Positions 45,856-55,469 of a DNA stretch of 64,000 nucleotides are shown in pieces; the stretch's first letter is position 1, and the number at the start of each line of letters is the position of its first letter. The translations under genes and the position numbers were made by a program. Source of the DNA: an uncultured Microbulbifer sp. (GTDB lineage: Bacteria > Pseudomonadota > Gammaproteobacteria > Pseudomonadales > Cellvibrionaceae); the NCBI RefSeq assembly GCF_947498635.1, contig NZ_CANMKV010000018.1:31684-95683 (forward strand), read 5' to 3'. The notes under the pieces were generated by a model. That model was not told the DNA's origin, ran no database searches, and was given only the letters and a program-made list of their open reading frames with translations.

Positions 45856-46410
45856 GTGTTTGATATAGGCTTTTTTGAACTGCTGCTGGTCGCTGTGGTG
45901 GCGTTACTTGTGGTTGGCCCAGAGCGCCTACCCGATGCCATTCGTACCACGGCGCGCTGGTGGTCCGGTTTAAAGCGCACTTTGCAAGGTGCCCGCGAGG
46001 AGCTTGAGCGGGAGGTGGGCGCCGATGATATCCGCCGCGAACTGCACAATGAGCGCATCCTGCGCGAGATTGAGGAAAGCCGCCAGGAAATGGAGAAGAC
46101 TTTCAGCGAGGCCAATCGCGAGATTAACGAGTCTCTGCAGGCTCCCGAGGAAGACAAATCCACTCCCAGTGAAACATCTGTGCCTGAGGAAAAAGCTGCA
46201 GCCAAGGTGCAGCAAGAGCCAGCCCACCCACGTGCGGAAAAAGAGGATTATTTACCCGAGCAGGACGAAACGGTGGAAGAGCTGCAGGACCCGGAATACC
46301 CGGAGCACTGGCACGAATTCGGCGACCCCGAGTTAAATCCGGATCATCCGGAGAACGTCCCCCCGGTTGAAGAAAAAGAATCGCAACAGGAAAAAGACAA
46401 ACAACCATGA
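45856..46410 (+). CDS. tatB: Sec-independent protein translocase subunit TatB
   Basis: TatB forms the twin-arginine signal receptor with TatC. It has 184 residues from a GTG start. The N-terminus [31 protein letters not shown] is characteristic (short helix, conserved GPERLP hinge), followed by the amphipathic helix and an acidic, proline-rich tail. Overlaps tatC by 4 bp (ATGA), implying coupling. Confidence 0.96.
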   Translation: MFDIGFFELLLVAVVALLVVGPERLPDAIRTTARWWSGLKRTLQGAREELEREVGADDIRRELHNERILREIEESRQEMEKTFSEANREINESLQAPEEDKSTPSETSVPEEKAAAKVQQEPAHPRAEKEDYLPEQDETVEELQDPEYPEHWHEFGDPELNPDHPENVPPVEEKESQQEKDKQP

Positions 46411-47162
46411 GCGATCAAACGCAAGACAGACACCAGCCATTTATCGATCATTTGATCGAATTGCGGGATCGCCTGCTGCGCACCCTGTTGGTCGTGGTGG
46501 TCTTGTTCGCCTGTCTCGTGCCCTTTGCCTCGGATATTTATAACTTTATTGCCAATCCCCTGCAGGAACGCTTGGTGGGCGATGCTGGAATGATTGCCAC
46601 AGAGGTGACTTCCACTTTCCTTACGCCATTTAAAACTACCTTTATTGTATCGTTTTTTATGGCAATTCCGTTTGTGCTTTATCAGGCCTGGGCTTTTATT
46701 GCCCCCGGCTTGTATAAGAATGAAAAGCGCATCGCGATTCCAATCCTAGTGACCAGTGTCTTGCTTTTTTACGCAGGTGTTGCTTTTGCGTATTTTGTAG
46801 TATTTCCCATTTTATTTGATTTCTTCGTTGGTTCGGCTCACGCGGATATCAAAGTAATGCCGGATATGCGCAGTTATCTGGATTTAGTGTTGAAGCTGTT
46901 TTTTGCCTTCGGCTTTGCCTTCGAAATCCCTATCGCCACAGTGCTGTTGATCTGGAGTGGCGCGGTGGACGCTAAGACTCTAGGCAGTAAACGTCCCTAC
47001 GTTATAGTGGGTTGCTTTCTGATCGGCATGTTGCTCACACCACCGGATGTTATATCCCAGTCCTTGCTGGCTTTCCCTATGTGGCTATTGTTTGAGGTAG
47101 GTATTTTATTTGGGCGTTGGATTACTTCGCGCAAGGCAAAAGAAGAAGCTGAGAAGTCTTAA
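46407..47162 (+). CDS. tatC: Sec-independent protein translocase subunit TatC
   Basis: Six-helix membrane protein that recognises twin-arginine signals. The 251 residues include [45 protein letters not shown], the conserved periplasmic loops, [16 protein letters not shown] and [23 protein letters not shown]. Last gene of tatABC. Confidence 0.97.
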   Translation: MSDQTQDRHQPFIDHLIELRDRLLRTLLVVVVLFACLVPFASDIYNFIANPLQERLVGDAGMIATEVTSTFLTPFKTTFIVSFFMAIPFVLYQAWAFIAPGLYKNEKRIAIPILVTSVLLFYAGVAFAYFVVFPILFDFFVGSAHADIKVMPDMRSYLDLVLKLFFAFGFAFEIPIATVLLIWSGAVDAKTLGSKRPYVIVGCFLIGMLLTPPDVISQSLLAFPMWLLFEVGILFGRWITSRKAKEEAEKS

Positions 47163-47613
47163 CTGGTAGGCCATAGGCCACATCGATTTAAGTTAGCACT
47201 CATTGATGGTTTGCCCTGTTTGATTGTTCAGACGAGCGAATTCTATCCGTATGGAACTGAGCTGGTTAGTAGAGCTTGGAGAGAATCGGCAGAGTCAAAG
47301 AGCATTACCGCTATATTAAAATGCCCCGGCAGTTTCCACTGCCGGGGCAATCACCCTGTTGTTTTATCTGCTCTGCCCAAAACTCATCCCATGCTCTCAA
47401 AATGGGACTATTTCGACATCGACAGTCTGCGTTCCATGCAGGAAAAGCCAATCGATATTGGTTTTTGCGCCATTTCTGGCAAGCCCCCATCGCAACAAAA
47501 ACCAAACGGTCGGCTGAGTAATTGCCGAGAATCAAGAGAGCGCCTAAGGCTCGAATGAATGCCGGCGCTGCAAACAAGTTGTGGCAATTATGCTAACCCT
47601 GAGACCCTAGATA
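47163..47613. other. 451-bp gap after tatC
   Basis: Between tatC and the convergent DUF3149 gene I see no credible protein gene; short open frames here lack family features and ribosome binding sites. The only structured element is the hairpin at 47323-47348, listed separately. Confidence 0.5.
47323..47348. terminator. Perfect 11-bp GC-rich hairpin
   Basis: GCCCCGGCAGT and ACTGCCGGGGC pair perfectly around TTCC. No U-run follows on the plus strand; on the minus strand ATTTTAA follows. It lies 160 bp after tatC and 270 bp beyond the stop of the convergent DUF3149 gene. It could terminate either, or be a small structured RNA element. Confidence 0.5.
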
Positions 47614-47814
47614 TTAGCGTGGTAACGTGGCTCCGGTGGGCTTGCTCACCCTGGAAGCTGCCGCCCGCTCTCTCTGCTCCTGTTCTGCAACTTCCCTCTC
47701 CACATTGTTGCGAATCAGGCGATAAAAGTAGACTGCCATCAGGAATATAAACGCGATTACGGCGAGGCTGAGCAGGCCGGAAAAGCTGGTAAATAAATCA
47801 ATCAAAGCGTCCAT
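47614..47814 (-). CDS. DUF3149 small membrane protein
   Basis: A 66-residue protein, MDALIDLFTSFSGLLSLAVIAFIFLMAVYFYRLIRNNVEREVAEQ, with one membrane helix and a charged C-terminal tail. The pattern (MDxLxDLxxxxxGLLSLxVIxFxxxMAVxFxRxxxxxV) is that of the DUF3149 family of short membrane proteins with unknown function. AGAGA-type ribosome binding site upstream. Convergent with tatC. Confidence 0.82.
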   Translation of the reverse strand: MDALIDLFTSFSGLLSLAVIAFIFLMAVYFYRLIRNNVEREVAEQEQRERAAASRVSKPTGATLPR

Positions 47815-48091
47815 CTTTCTCTCCAGTACGCCAATGCTTCAGCTATGCAGTTTAGGCCGTCACCGGGTAAGGCTCTTGACCTAAATCAACTGAGGTCGAG
47901 TTACTAAAAAGAGGGGCGAAAGGCGTTCAGGCGGTAACTTGTGAGAGATGGATACGGCCTACGGCAAAGTAGGGATATATTCCCGCTCTAGCGCCGTGAA
48001 AGGCTTCCTTATCTTATGACCTTTTGGTCTGCTGTCGCTGGTGAAACAAATAATTAAGCTGAGGCGATGTGGGCTCAACAATAAAGAAGGG

Positions 48092-48325
48092 CTATTGCAG
48101 GGCAAAGCTTAGGATTATACAGACCATGGCGGCACCCAATAATTGATAAAGTTCTTTTTCCCGTTGCCATTGTGGCAAAACAAGCAGCAGTGCCAGAGGC
48201 GGAAAAAATAGGGCCAGAAATCCAGCCAGGGTGCTATCGGCAAAGCACACACACAACAGACGCAGCCAGGCGATGGCGATAAACACCAGGGCAAATACCG
48301 TCAGGATCGCGCTAACCGGCATCAT
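48092..48325 (-). CDS. Small hydrophobic membrane protein, unknown
   Basis: A product of about 77 residues (starts at MMPVSAILTVFALVFIAIAWLRLLCVCF; the frame extends to 48379). Three hydrophobic helices follow one another, ending LYQLLGAAMVCIILSFALQ. The frame is consistent with an inner-membrane protein and has no homologue I recognise. Divergent from the lipoprotein peptidase gene about 60 bp away. Confidence 0.5.
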   Translation of the reverse strand: MMPVSAILTVFALVFIAIAWLRLLCVCFADSTLAGFLALFFPPLALLLVLPQWQREKELYQLLGAAMVCIILSFALQ

Positions 48326-48387
48326 GCTATAACCCTTAGAGGCTTTTTGTGGGATGAGAATGCATCCCTGGCTGGACACTTATAAAA

Positions 48388-49542
48388 ATGAAAACCGGAA
48401 AGAGAGTGTATATCAGTATGCTGATCACAAGGTTGTTTAGGCGCCAGGGAAGCTGGTGTATTTGGATGCTGGTTGCCTCTGCATTTCTGGTCGGCTGTGA
48501 AACTGTGGGCTACTACGCCCAGGCTGCTGCCGGTCAGTGGCGTATTTTATCCGCACGAGAACCCATAGAAGAGGTTATCAACAAGCCAGGTACCAGTGAA
48601 CAACTACAACAGCAGTTACAACTTATACTAGAGATCAGAGCGTATGCCGCCGAAGTTTTAAAATTGCCGGTAGGGAATGCCTACAGCGCCTATGTACAAC
48701 TTGATGACACCTATCCAATCTGGAATGTGCTCGCCGCTCCAGAATTCTCCCTAGCGCCAAAGCGCTGGTGCTATCCAATAGCCGGCTGTGCCAGCTATCG
48801 TGGCTACTTTCGCAAGTCTGCCGCAGAGGCCAAGGCTAACAGCCTGCACGCACAGGGCTACGATATTTATCTGGGCGCAGTCCCCGCTTACAGTACGCTC
48901 GGCTGGTTCGACGATCCGATACTTTCTAGTTTTGTAAACTGGCCCCAGGAGCGTCTGGCCGGTCTTTTATTTCATGAGTTGGCGCACCGACGAGTATATA
49001 TTTTCGGGGATACCCAATTTAATGAGAGCTTTGCCACCGCCGTCTCTGAAATTGCCCTGCCCGGTTGGCTCCGTAGCCAGGGGCTGGTGAGCTCCGCAGA
49101 CCGTGCGCGTGCCGAAACCCTGTCTGTACGCCAACTGATGGCGGCTACGCGCAGGCAACTGAAGCCTATCTACCAATCTTCAGAAGCAGACGATGTAAAA
49201 CGAGAGCAAAAAGCTCAGGTTTTATCCCGGCTGCGTCAATGCTATAGAAAACTCTCCGCGAACTGGCCCAATCCCGCACGCTATCAGAACTATATAGAAA
49301 AAACCAACAACGCCACGCTGGCTTTGGCTGCAGAGTATGAATCCCAGGTTCCAGCCTTTAAGCAGCTTTATTTGGATAGCGGTAGTTGGGAGGTTTTTTA
49401 TGATGCGGCGCAAAGGCTGGGGGATTTAGATAAAACTGATAGAGAGGAAAGTTTGCGTGTGCTTGGGGATAGATATCGAAGAGAATTCTCGCCACGAAAT
49501 TTGGAGTCTTCTTTTGATGCAGAGAGATGTTTGGAAAATTAA
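48388..49542 (+). CDS. Putative zinc aminopeptidase lipoprotein (PF10023-like)
   Basis: A 384-residue protein with a lipoprotein signal (WMLVASAFLVGC), so it is likely anchored in the periplasm. It has ETVGYYAQAAAGQWRILSARE, YPIAGCASYRGYF and the zinc-peptidase HExxH as LLFHELAHRRVYIFGDTQFNESFATAVSE, the glutamate of which may be a third ligand. This pattern is that of the 'Aminopep' putative aminopeptidase family. The start is uncertain: ATG 48388 or ATG 48418 (MLITRLFRRQGSW); neither ribosome binding site is strong. Substrate is unknown. Confidence 0.85.
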   Translation: MKTGKRVYISMLITRLFRRQGSWCIWMLVASAFLVGCETVGYYAQAAAGQWRILSAREPIEEVINKPGTSEQLQQQLQLILEIRAYAAEVLKLPVGNAYSAYVQLDDTYPIWNVLAAPEFSLAPKRWCYPIAGCASYRGYFRKSAAEAKANSLHAQGYDIYLGAVPAYSTLGWFDDPILSSFVNWPQERLAGLLFHELAHRRVYIFGDTQFNESFATAVSEIALPGWLRSQGLVSSADRARAETLSVRQLMAATRRQLKPIYQSSEADDVKREQKAQVLSRLRQCYRKLSANWPNPARYQNYIEKTNNATLALAAEYESQVPAFKQLYLDSGSWEVFYDAAQRLGDLDKTDREESLRVLGDRYRREFSPRNLESSFDAERCLEN

Positions 49543-49773
49543 TAGGCGAGGGGTAATGAAGCTAGACTACATATTTTTTGTAAATCACACGTACATAAAC
49601 GTGTTGTTATTGATGAATAAATGACTTTGGGGAGTCAGAATCAAAGATCAGAAACTGCTTATGTGTTTAGTTATGGCGGGCTCAATTTAGTATTATGTGA
49701 AGCCAAGATGGATGATTAGCTTCACGGCTCTATAGTAATTTATCCACTAAATTGGCGATTTTTCTGGTTCTAT

Positions 49774-50781
49774 TCATAAAAGCCGTTTAGCCACATCCAG
49801 CATCCGATTCGCAAACCCCCACTCATTATCAAACCAAATCAAAATCTTCACTAACTTACCACCGGCGACCCGTGTCTGACTGGCATCAATAACCCCTGAG
49901 CGCGGGTCGTGATTAAAGTCGCAGGAGGCGAGGGGTTCTTCGGTGAAGCCGAGTACGCCTTTAAACTCTGTCGCGGCTATGGATTTTAGTAAAGTATTGA
50001 CTTCACTTTGGCTCACGTCTTTATTTAATTGCACAGACAGATCTATGGCGGAGACGTTGACGGTGGGGACGCGCATAGCCTGGGCTTCGAACTTCCCATA
50101 AAGGTGCGGAAGTATGCGTTCGATGCCGCGGGCAAGGGCGGTGTCGACGGGAATTATTGAAGTAACGGCGGAGCGGGTTTTTCTTAAATCGGTGTGGTGG
50201 TAGGCGTCGCTCACCGGTTGGTCGTTCATGGCGGAGTGGATCGTGGTCAGCACACCGGCTTCGATACCAAATGCCTGATCCAGTGCCGCGATCACCGGTA
50301 CGCTGCAATTGGTGGTACAGGAGGCGGCTGAAATAATGGTCTCACTGCCGGTTAAGGTGTGATCGTTCACACCATAAACAATCGTGGCATCTACATCGCG
50401 ACTGGCGGGTTGGGAAAATAAAACTTTTTTGGCTCCGGCGGCCAGGTGTAACTCCGCTCGCCGGCGCTCTTTAAAGCTGCCGGTGCATTCGAGCACGAAA
50501 TCGACTTTTTCCCGCCTCCAATCCAGATCCTCCAGTCGTTGATAATGCGTGACCGCGATACGGTCGCCATTAACGGTAAGAGTGTCACTTTCCACCGATA
50601 CATCACCGCCAAAACGCCCGTGAACCGAATCGTATTTGGTCAGGTGGCCGATGGTGGCACAGTCGGCCAGCTCGTTGATGGCGACAATCTGTAGAGCGTC
50701 GCGGGCACCGGATTCGTACAGGGCGCGTAGAACGGAGCGGCCGATGCGGCCGTAGCCATTGATGGCGAGTCGGGTCGTCAT
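49774..50781 (-). CDS. epd: Erythrose-4-phosphate dehydrogenase (GAPDH family)
   Basis: Oxidises erythrose 4-phosphate to erythronate 4-phosphate, the first step of pyridoxal phosphate synthesis. The 335-residue GAPDH-fold protein has INGYGRIGRSVLRAL, catalytic ISAASCTTNC, TTIHSAMNDQPVSDAYHHTDLRKTRSA, and DFNHDPRSGVIDASQTRVAGGKLVK. SAMNDQ and NHDP-type segments and the VVAINELAD region follow Epd rather than glycolytic Gap. Placement beside tkt, sahR-like and metK matches the Pseudomonas epd-tktA-metK locus. Glycolytic activity cannot be excluded. Confidence 0.88.
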   Translation of the reverse strand: MTTRLAINGYGRIGRSVLRALYESGARDALQIVAINELADCATIGHLTKYDSVHGRFGGDVSVESDTLTVNGDRIAVTHYQRLEDLDWRREKVDFVLECTGSFKERRRAELHLAAGAKKVLFSQPASRDVDATIVYGVNDHTLTGSETIISAASCTTNCSVPVIAALDQAFGIEAGVLTTIHSAMNDQPVSDAYHHTDLRKTRSAVTSIIPVDTALARGIERILPHLYGKFEAQAMRVPTVNVSAIDLSVQLNKDVSQSEVNTLLKSIAATEFKGVLGFTEEPLASCDFNHDPRSGVIDASQTRVAGGKLVKILIWFDNEWGFANRMLDVAKRLL

Positions 50782-50875
50782 AGCGGTAATGCCGGATAGG
50801 ATTTGAGGGTGACACTGTGACACCCCCCGCGCTATTAAGCGACAGGGGGCGCCTGGCTGGAGCCTGTTGCAGGGG

Positions 50876-52876
50876 TTAGTTCAGCACTTTTTCGACGGTT
50901 TCCACCACATTTTCCACGGTGAAGCCGAAGTGTTGCATCAGTTCACCGCCGGGGGCAGATTCGCCGAAAGTACTCATGCCGATAATGGCGCCGTCGAAGC
51001 CGACGAACTTGTACCAGTAATCCTGATGGCTGGCTTCCACGGCCACACGTGCGCGCACGTGGGAGGGCAGTACAGACTCTCGGTAGGAGGTGTCCTGCTC
51101 CATAAAGGCTTCGGCACAGGGCATGGAAACTACGCGCACTTTCTTCCCGGTCAGTTGTGCTTTCGCGGCCATAGCCAGTTCCACCTCGGAGCCGGTGGCG
51201 ATAATGATCGCTTCCGGGGTGCCCTCGCAATCGGACAACACATAGCCACCCTTCTCCACTTGAGCGAGCTGTGCGTTATCGCGTTCTTGCGGCGCCAGGC
51301 CCTGACGGCTGAATACCAGAGTGCTGGGGCCCTCTTTGCGCGCGATGGCCATCTTCCAGCTTACGGCGGACTCAGTGGCATCGCAGGGGCGCCAGGTGTG
51401 TAGGTTGGGGGTAGCGCGCAGGGCGCTGAGTTGTTCAACGGGCTGGTGGGTGGGGCCGTCTTCACCGAGGCCGATGGAGTCGTGGGTGTAGACGAAGATC
51501 ACGCGCTGTTTCATCAGTGCCGCCATGCGCACGGCGTTGCGGGCGTATTCCATAAACATCAGGAACGTAGCGCCGTAGGGCACAAAACCGCCGTGCAGGG
51601 CGATGCCGTTCATCATGGCGCTCATGCCGAACTCGCGTACACCGTAGTAGACGTAGTTGCCGGAGGCGTCTTCGGCGCTCACACCCTTGGAGCCAGACCA
51701 GATGGTGAGGTTGGAGCCGGCCAGGTCGGCAGAGCCGCCGAGAAATTCGGGCAGCATTGGGCCAAAGGCATTGAGTGCGTTTTGGCTCGCTTTGCGCGAG
51801 GCAATTTTCTGCGCATCTTCCTGGCACTGTTGTATGTAGTCGTCGGCTCGGGCGAGGAAGTCTGCAGGCAGTTCACCGTTCATGCGGCGTTCGAATTCGG
51901 CGGCCAGCTCGGGAAATTCTTCCCGGTAGTCGGCGAAAATATCTTTCCACTCGTCTTCCTGGGCCTCGCCCTTGGCTTTGGCATCCCAACCGGCATAGAT
52001 ATCTTCGGGAATTTCGAAGGGCGGGTGGGTCCAGCCGATGGTTTCGCGGACCAGAGTGATTTCATCGTCGCCGAGCGGGGCGCCGTGGCACTCTTCGCGC
52101 CCCTGCTTGTTGGGGGAGCCGAAGCCGATCACCGTTTTACAACAGATAATGGTGGGCTTATCGCTGTTGGCGCGGGCTTCTTCGATCGCGGCCTTAATCG
52201 CGCTGGCATCGTGACCATCTACATTGGGGATCACGTGCCAACCGTAGGATTCGAAGCGCTTGGGCGTGTCGTCGGTAAACCAGCCTTCCACCTCGCCATC
52301 AATGGAGATGCCATTGTCGTCGTAGAACGCGATCAACTTACCCAGGCCCAGGGTCCCGGCCAGGGAGCAGGCCTCGTGGGAGATACCCTCCATCAGGCAG
52401 CCGTCACCTAAAAAGGTGTAGGTGTGGTGGTCGACCAGTTCATAGCCGGGGCGGTTAAATTGGGCGGCCAGAACTTTTTCTGCCAGTGCCATACCCACGG
52501 CATTGGTGATGCCCTGGCCGAGGGGGCCTGTGGTGGTCTCTACACCGGGCGCATAGCCGTATTCCGGGTGGCCCGGGGTTTTGGAGTGCATCTGGCGAAA
52601 ATTTTTCAGCTCTTCGATCGGCAGGTCGTAGCCGGACAGGTGCAGCAGTGAGTACAGCAGCATGGAGCCGTGGCCATTGGAAAGCACGAAGCGGTCTCGG
52701 TCGGCCCAATGGGGATTGGCCGGGTTGTGCTTCAGGTAGTCATTCCACAGGACTTCGGCGATATCCGCCATACCCATAGGCGCACCGGGGTGGCCGCTGT
52801 TGGCTTTCTGGACTGCGTCCATAGACAGGGCGCGGATGGCGTTGGCCTTGTCTGTGCGAGAGGGGGTAGAAGACAT
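50876..52876 (-). CDS. tkt: Transketolase
   Basis: Thiamine diphosphate enzyme of the pentose phosphate pathway transferring two-carbon units. The 666-residue protein has [33 protein letters not shown], the ThDP motif [18 protein letters not shown]...[22 protein letters not shown] and the pyrimidine domain [33 protein letters not shown]. The frame opens at 53017, but ATG 52876 matches the family start. It produces erythrose 4-phosphate, the substrate of the adjacent Epd, so the two genes fit together. Confidence 0.97.
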   Translation of the reverse strand: MSSTPSRTDKANAIRALSMDAVQKANSGHPGAPMGMADIAEVLWNDYLKHNPANPHWADRDRFVLSNGHGSMLLYSLLHLSGYDLPIEELKNFRQMHSKTPGHPEYGYAPGVETTTGPLGQGITNAVGMALAEKVLAAQFNRPGYELVDHHTYTFLGDGCLMEGISHEACSLAGTLGLGKLIAFYDDNGISIDGEVEGWFTDDTPKRFESYGWHVIPNVDGHDASAIKAAIEEARANSDKPTIICCKTVIGFGSPNKQGREECHGAPLGDDEITLVRETIGWTHPPFEIPEDIYAGWDAKAKGEAQEDEWKDIFADYREEFPELAAEFERRMNGELPADFLARADDYIQQCQEDAQKIASRKASQNALNAFGPMLPEFLGGSADLAGSNLTIWSGSKGVSAEDASGNYVYYGVREFGMSAMMNGIALHGGFVPYGATFLMFMEYARNAVRMAALMKQRVIFVYTHDSIGLGEDGPTHQPVEQLSALRATPNLHTWRPCDATESAVSWKMAIARKEGPSTLVFSRQGLAPQERDNAQLAQVEKGGYVLSDCEGTPEAIIIATGSEVELAMAAKAQLTGKKVRVVSMPCAEAFMEQDTSYRESVLPSHVRARVAVEASHQDYWYKFVGFDGAIIGMSTFGESAPGGELMQHFGFTVENVVETVEKVLN

Positions 52877-53078
52877 AGGAAGAGCTCTCTGGTTTTCGGG
52901 TGGCCGCGGTGCTGCTCTGCAGGCGGTTTCCCGCAGCGACAAAATGGGGGCGTATTTTCCCGTAAAGGCCGGCCCTGCGCAAAGGCTTGCGGGGGAAATT
53001 GCAGGTAAGTGAAGCATTAATTACTCGCAGCATAAGCCGGAATTGGCTTTCTGACATCTACATCAAAATAATTTTATG

Positions 53079-53108
53079 AAGCTATATCAAAATTCTTTGA
53101 TATAGCTT
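53079..53108. promoter_or_regulatory. Perfect palindromic operator upstream of the sahR-like gene
   Basis: Two 13-bp arms, AAGCTATATCAAA and TTTGATATAGCTT, flank ATTC with no mismatch. The right arm contains TTGATA (53097-53102), a good -35 box, with TAGACT (53120-53125) exactly 17 bp later, so a bound repressor would cover the promoter. A second imperfect element with CATCAAAAT lies 20 bp to the left. It is the likely site for the ArsR-type regulator encoded next. Confidence 0.7.
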
Positions 53109-53132
53109 TGTGTGCCTGCTAGACTCGTCCGC

Positions 53133-54089
53133 ATGTCTGAATCCCAGCCCATCCCTGAGCCCGATAGCAGCGTAGAAATCCCCCAGTTGGCGGCGACCTT
53201 GAAGGCCGCAGGTGATCCCCTGCGCCTGGAGATACTGCGCCTGCTCAGCCAGGACTCCTATAGCGTGCTGGAACTGTGTCGTATTTTTGAGTTGCGCCAG
53301 CCGGCCCTGAGTCACCACCTCAAGGTGCTCGCCCAGGCGGGGCTGGTGAGCAAGCGCCGCGAGGGCAATAACCTTTTTTACCGGCGCACAAGTGCTACCC
53401 CGCTGCTTGCGCAGTTGTTCACTAATTTGGACCAGTTGCCCTTGTCCTGCGCGCGGGTACAGTCGGTGGCGCGTATCTCCGAGGAGCGCGCCGAGGCTTC
53501 TCGCCGTTTCTTTGCCGATTACGGCAACCGGTTCCGCGAACAGCAGGAGCTCATCGCCAGTTACAGCGCATATGGCCCCCAGGTGGCGCAACTGCTGAAT
53601 GCCGGTCGCCACGCTCTGGAAGTAGGGCCCGGTGAAGGGGAATTCCTGCAGGAACTGTCCCTGCGTTTTGCCACGGTAACGGCACTGGACCTGTCCTCAG
53701 CCATGTTGGAGCGGGCGCAGGCATTCGCCGATGAGCAGGGCCTGGCCAATATCGAATTTGTATGCAGCGATACCCGCGCCGCAGCGGCGCGCCCGGCCAG
53801 TGCCGACAGCATCGTCGTGAATATGGTGCTGCACCACACCCCCGACCCCGCGCAGATTTTTCACGACCTGCAAGGTGCATTGAAAAGCGGCGGTCAACTG
53901 CTAGTGGCAGAGCTCCAGGCGCACGGTCAGAACTGGGCGCGGGAAGCCTGTGGTGATCTGTGGTTGGGTTTTGCTCCGGAGCAGTTGAGCGACTGGGCAC
54001 AGAGTGCCGGTCTGAAAGATGGGCGCAGTGTCTACAGCGCCTTGCGCAATGGTTTTCAGATCCAGATAAGAGAATTTGTAAAGCCCTGA
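53133..54089 (+). CDS. sahR: ArsR-type regulator fused to SAM-dependent methyltransferase domain (SahR-like)
   Basis: A 318-residue protein. Residues ~15-95 are an ArsR winged helix ([58 protein letters not shown]). The rest is a class I methyltransferase fold with the SAM/SAH loop [15 protein letters not shown] and [12 protein letters not shown]. This is the architecture of SahR, described as an S-adenosylhomocysteine-responsive repressor of methionine-cycle genes. The immediate downstream metK, ahcY and metF fit that role. The ATG at 53133 has no ribosome binding site and lies about 8 nt after a TAGACT -10 box, so translation may be leaderless. A GTG at 53112 is also in frame. Confidence 0.88.
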   Translation: MSESQPIPEPDSSVEIPQLAATLKAAGDPLRLEILRLLSQDSYSVLELCRIFELRQPALSHHLKVLAQAGLVSKRREGNNLFYRRTSATPLLAQLFTNLDQLPLSCARVQSVARISEERAEASRRFFADYGNRFREQQELIASYSAYGPQVAQLLNAGRHALEVGPGEGEFLQELSLRFATVTALDLSSAMLERAQAFADEQGLANIEFVCSDTRAAAARPASADSIVVNMVLHHTPDPAQIFHDLQGALKSGGQLLVAELQAHGQNWAREACGDLWLGFAPEQLSDWAQSAGLKDGRSVYSALRNGFQIQIREFVKP

Positions 54090-54160
54090 CGACAGCCCGA
54101 TCAATCGCCAGGACCAGAATTTTGCTAACCGCCCGCGGCGGAACACATGGAGACTCTCAC

Positions 54161-55381
54161 ATGAGTGAATACAAACTGTTTACATCGGAATCCGTGTCTG
54201 AAGGGCACCCGGATAAAATTGCCGACCAGATTTCCGACGCGGTATTGGATGCTTTGCTGGCCCGCGATAAACAGGCACGCGTTGCCTGTGAAACCCTGGT
54301 GAAAACGGGTATCGCGGTCATCGCCGGGGAAATTTCTACCTCTGCCTGGGTGGATCTCGAAGAGTTGGTGCGCAAGGTAATTACCGATATCGGTTACACC
54401 TCTTCCGATGTGGGTTACGACGGGGAGACCTGTGGTGTGATCAACGTGATTGGCAAGCAGTCCCTGGATATCGCCCAGGGTGTCGATCGCGCCAAGCCGG
54501 AAGACCAGGGCGCTGGAGACCAGGGCCTGATGTTCGGCTACGCCACCAACGAAACCCCGACCTTTATGCCGGCGCCGGTCTACTACGCCCACCGTTTGGT
54601 GGAGCGCCAGGCAGAAGCTCGCAAGTCCGGTCTGTTGCCCTGGCTGCGCCCGGATGCCAAAAGTCAGCTCACCTTCCGCTACGACGAGCAGGGTCGTCCC
54701 TGCGCCATCGACGCGGTGGTGCTCTCCACCCAGCACAATCCCGATGTGAGCCAGGCCGACCTGCGTGAGGCGGTAATGGAGTTGATCGTGCACCACACCC
54801 TCCCGCTGGAGTGGCTGCACAAAGACACCAAGTTCCATATCAACCCCACCGGTAATTTTGTGATCGGCGGCCCCGTTGGCGACTGCGGCCTGACCGGGCG
54901 CAAGATTATTGTGGATACTTACGGCGGCTCCGCACGCCACGGCGGCGGCGCCTTCTCCGGGAAGGACCCCTCCAAGGTGGATCGCTCCGCAGCCTACGCC
55001 GGCCGTTACGTAGCCAAGAATATTGTTGCCGCAGGCTTGGCCAAGCGCTGTGAAATCCAGGTGTCTTACGCGATTGGGGTAGCCGAGCCCACCTCGGTTG
55101 CTATCAATACGTTTGGCACTGGTGCGGTTTCTGAAGACAAGCTGGTGGAGCTGGTGCGCGAGAATTTCGACCTGCGTCCCTATGCTATTTCCAAGTCTCT
55201 CGACCTGCTGCACCCCATGTACCAGCTGACGGCGGCCTATGGCCACTTTGGTCGCGATCCCTTTACCCACACCTACAACTGGGTGGATGGCAACGGCCAG
55301 GCACGTAGCGAAACCTTCACCGCCTTCCCCTGGGAAAAAACCGATAAGGTCGATGCCCTGCGTACTCAGGCGGGCCTGTAA
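54161..55381 (+). CDS. metK: S-adenosylmethionine synthetase
   Basis: Makes SAM from methionine and ATP. The 406-residue protein has [29 protein letters not shown], the glycine loop [45 protein letters not shown] and [27 protein letters not shown]. The frame runs back into sahR, but ATG 54161 with GGAG upstream gives the family start. First enzyme gene of the methyl-cycle group. Confidence 0.98.
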   Translation: MSEYKLFTSESVSEGHPDKIADQISDAVLDALLARDKQARVACETLVKTGIAVIAGEISTSAWVDLEELVRKVITDIGYTSSDVGYDGETCGVINVIGKQSLDIAQGVDRAKPEDQGAGDQGLMFGYATNETPTFMPAPVYYAHRLVERQAEARKSGLLPWLRPDAKSQLTFRYDEQGRPCAIDAVVLSTQHNPDVSQADLREAVMELIVHHTLPLEWLHKDTKFHINPTGNFVIGGPVGDCGLTGRKIIVDTYGGSARHGGGAFSGKDPSKVDRSAAYAGRYVAKNIVAAGLAKRCEIQVSYAIGVAEPTSVAINTFGTGAVSEDKLVELVRENFDLRPYAISKSLDLLHPMYQLTAAYGHFGRDPFTHTYNWVDGNGQARSETFTAFPWEKTDKVDALRTQAGL

Positions 55382-55469
55382 CGTTTGAGAGTACCGCGGA
55401 GCAGTATTTTTGAAGCAATCTCTACTGTGTCGCGGGAAGCAAGTACCAAATAACTGGAACCGATAAAGA

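Noticed and set aside
47211..47558. Possible small protein in the gap after tatC
   Set aside because: Contains the hairpin, lacks a ribosome binding site and family features.
49586..49604. ACACGT-N6-ACGTGT inverted repeat between the peptidase gene and epd
   Set aside because: Only a 6-bp stem in AT-rich DNA between two gene 3' ends; likely chance or a weak terminator.
51431..52411. Long plus-strand open frame (326 codons) inside tkt
   Set aside because: It is the antisense shadow of transketolase; the tkt frame has full family motifs and this one has none.
54125..55270. Minus-strand open frame of 381 codons over metK
   Set aside because: Antisense shadow produced by codon bias; no family features or plausible ribosome binding site.
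55382..55469. SAH riboswitch before ahcY
   Set aside because: The leader contains GGAGC but not the conserved pseudoknot-forming core of the known SAH riboswitch.
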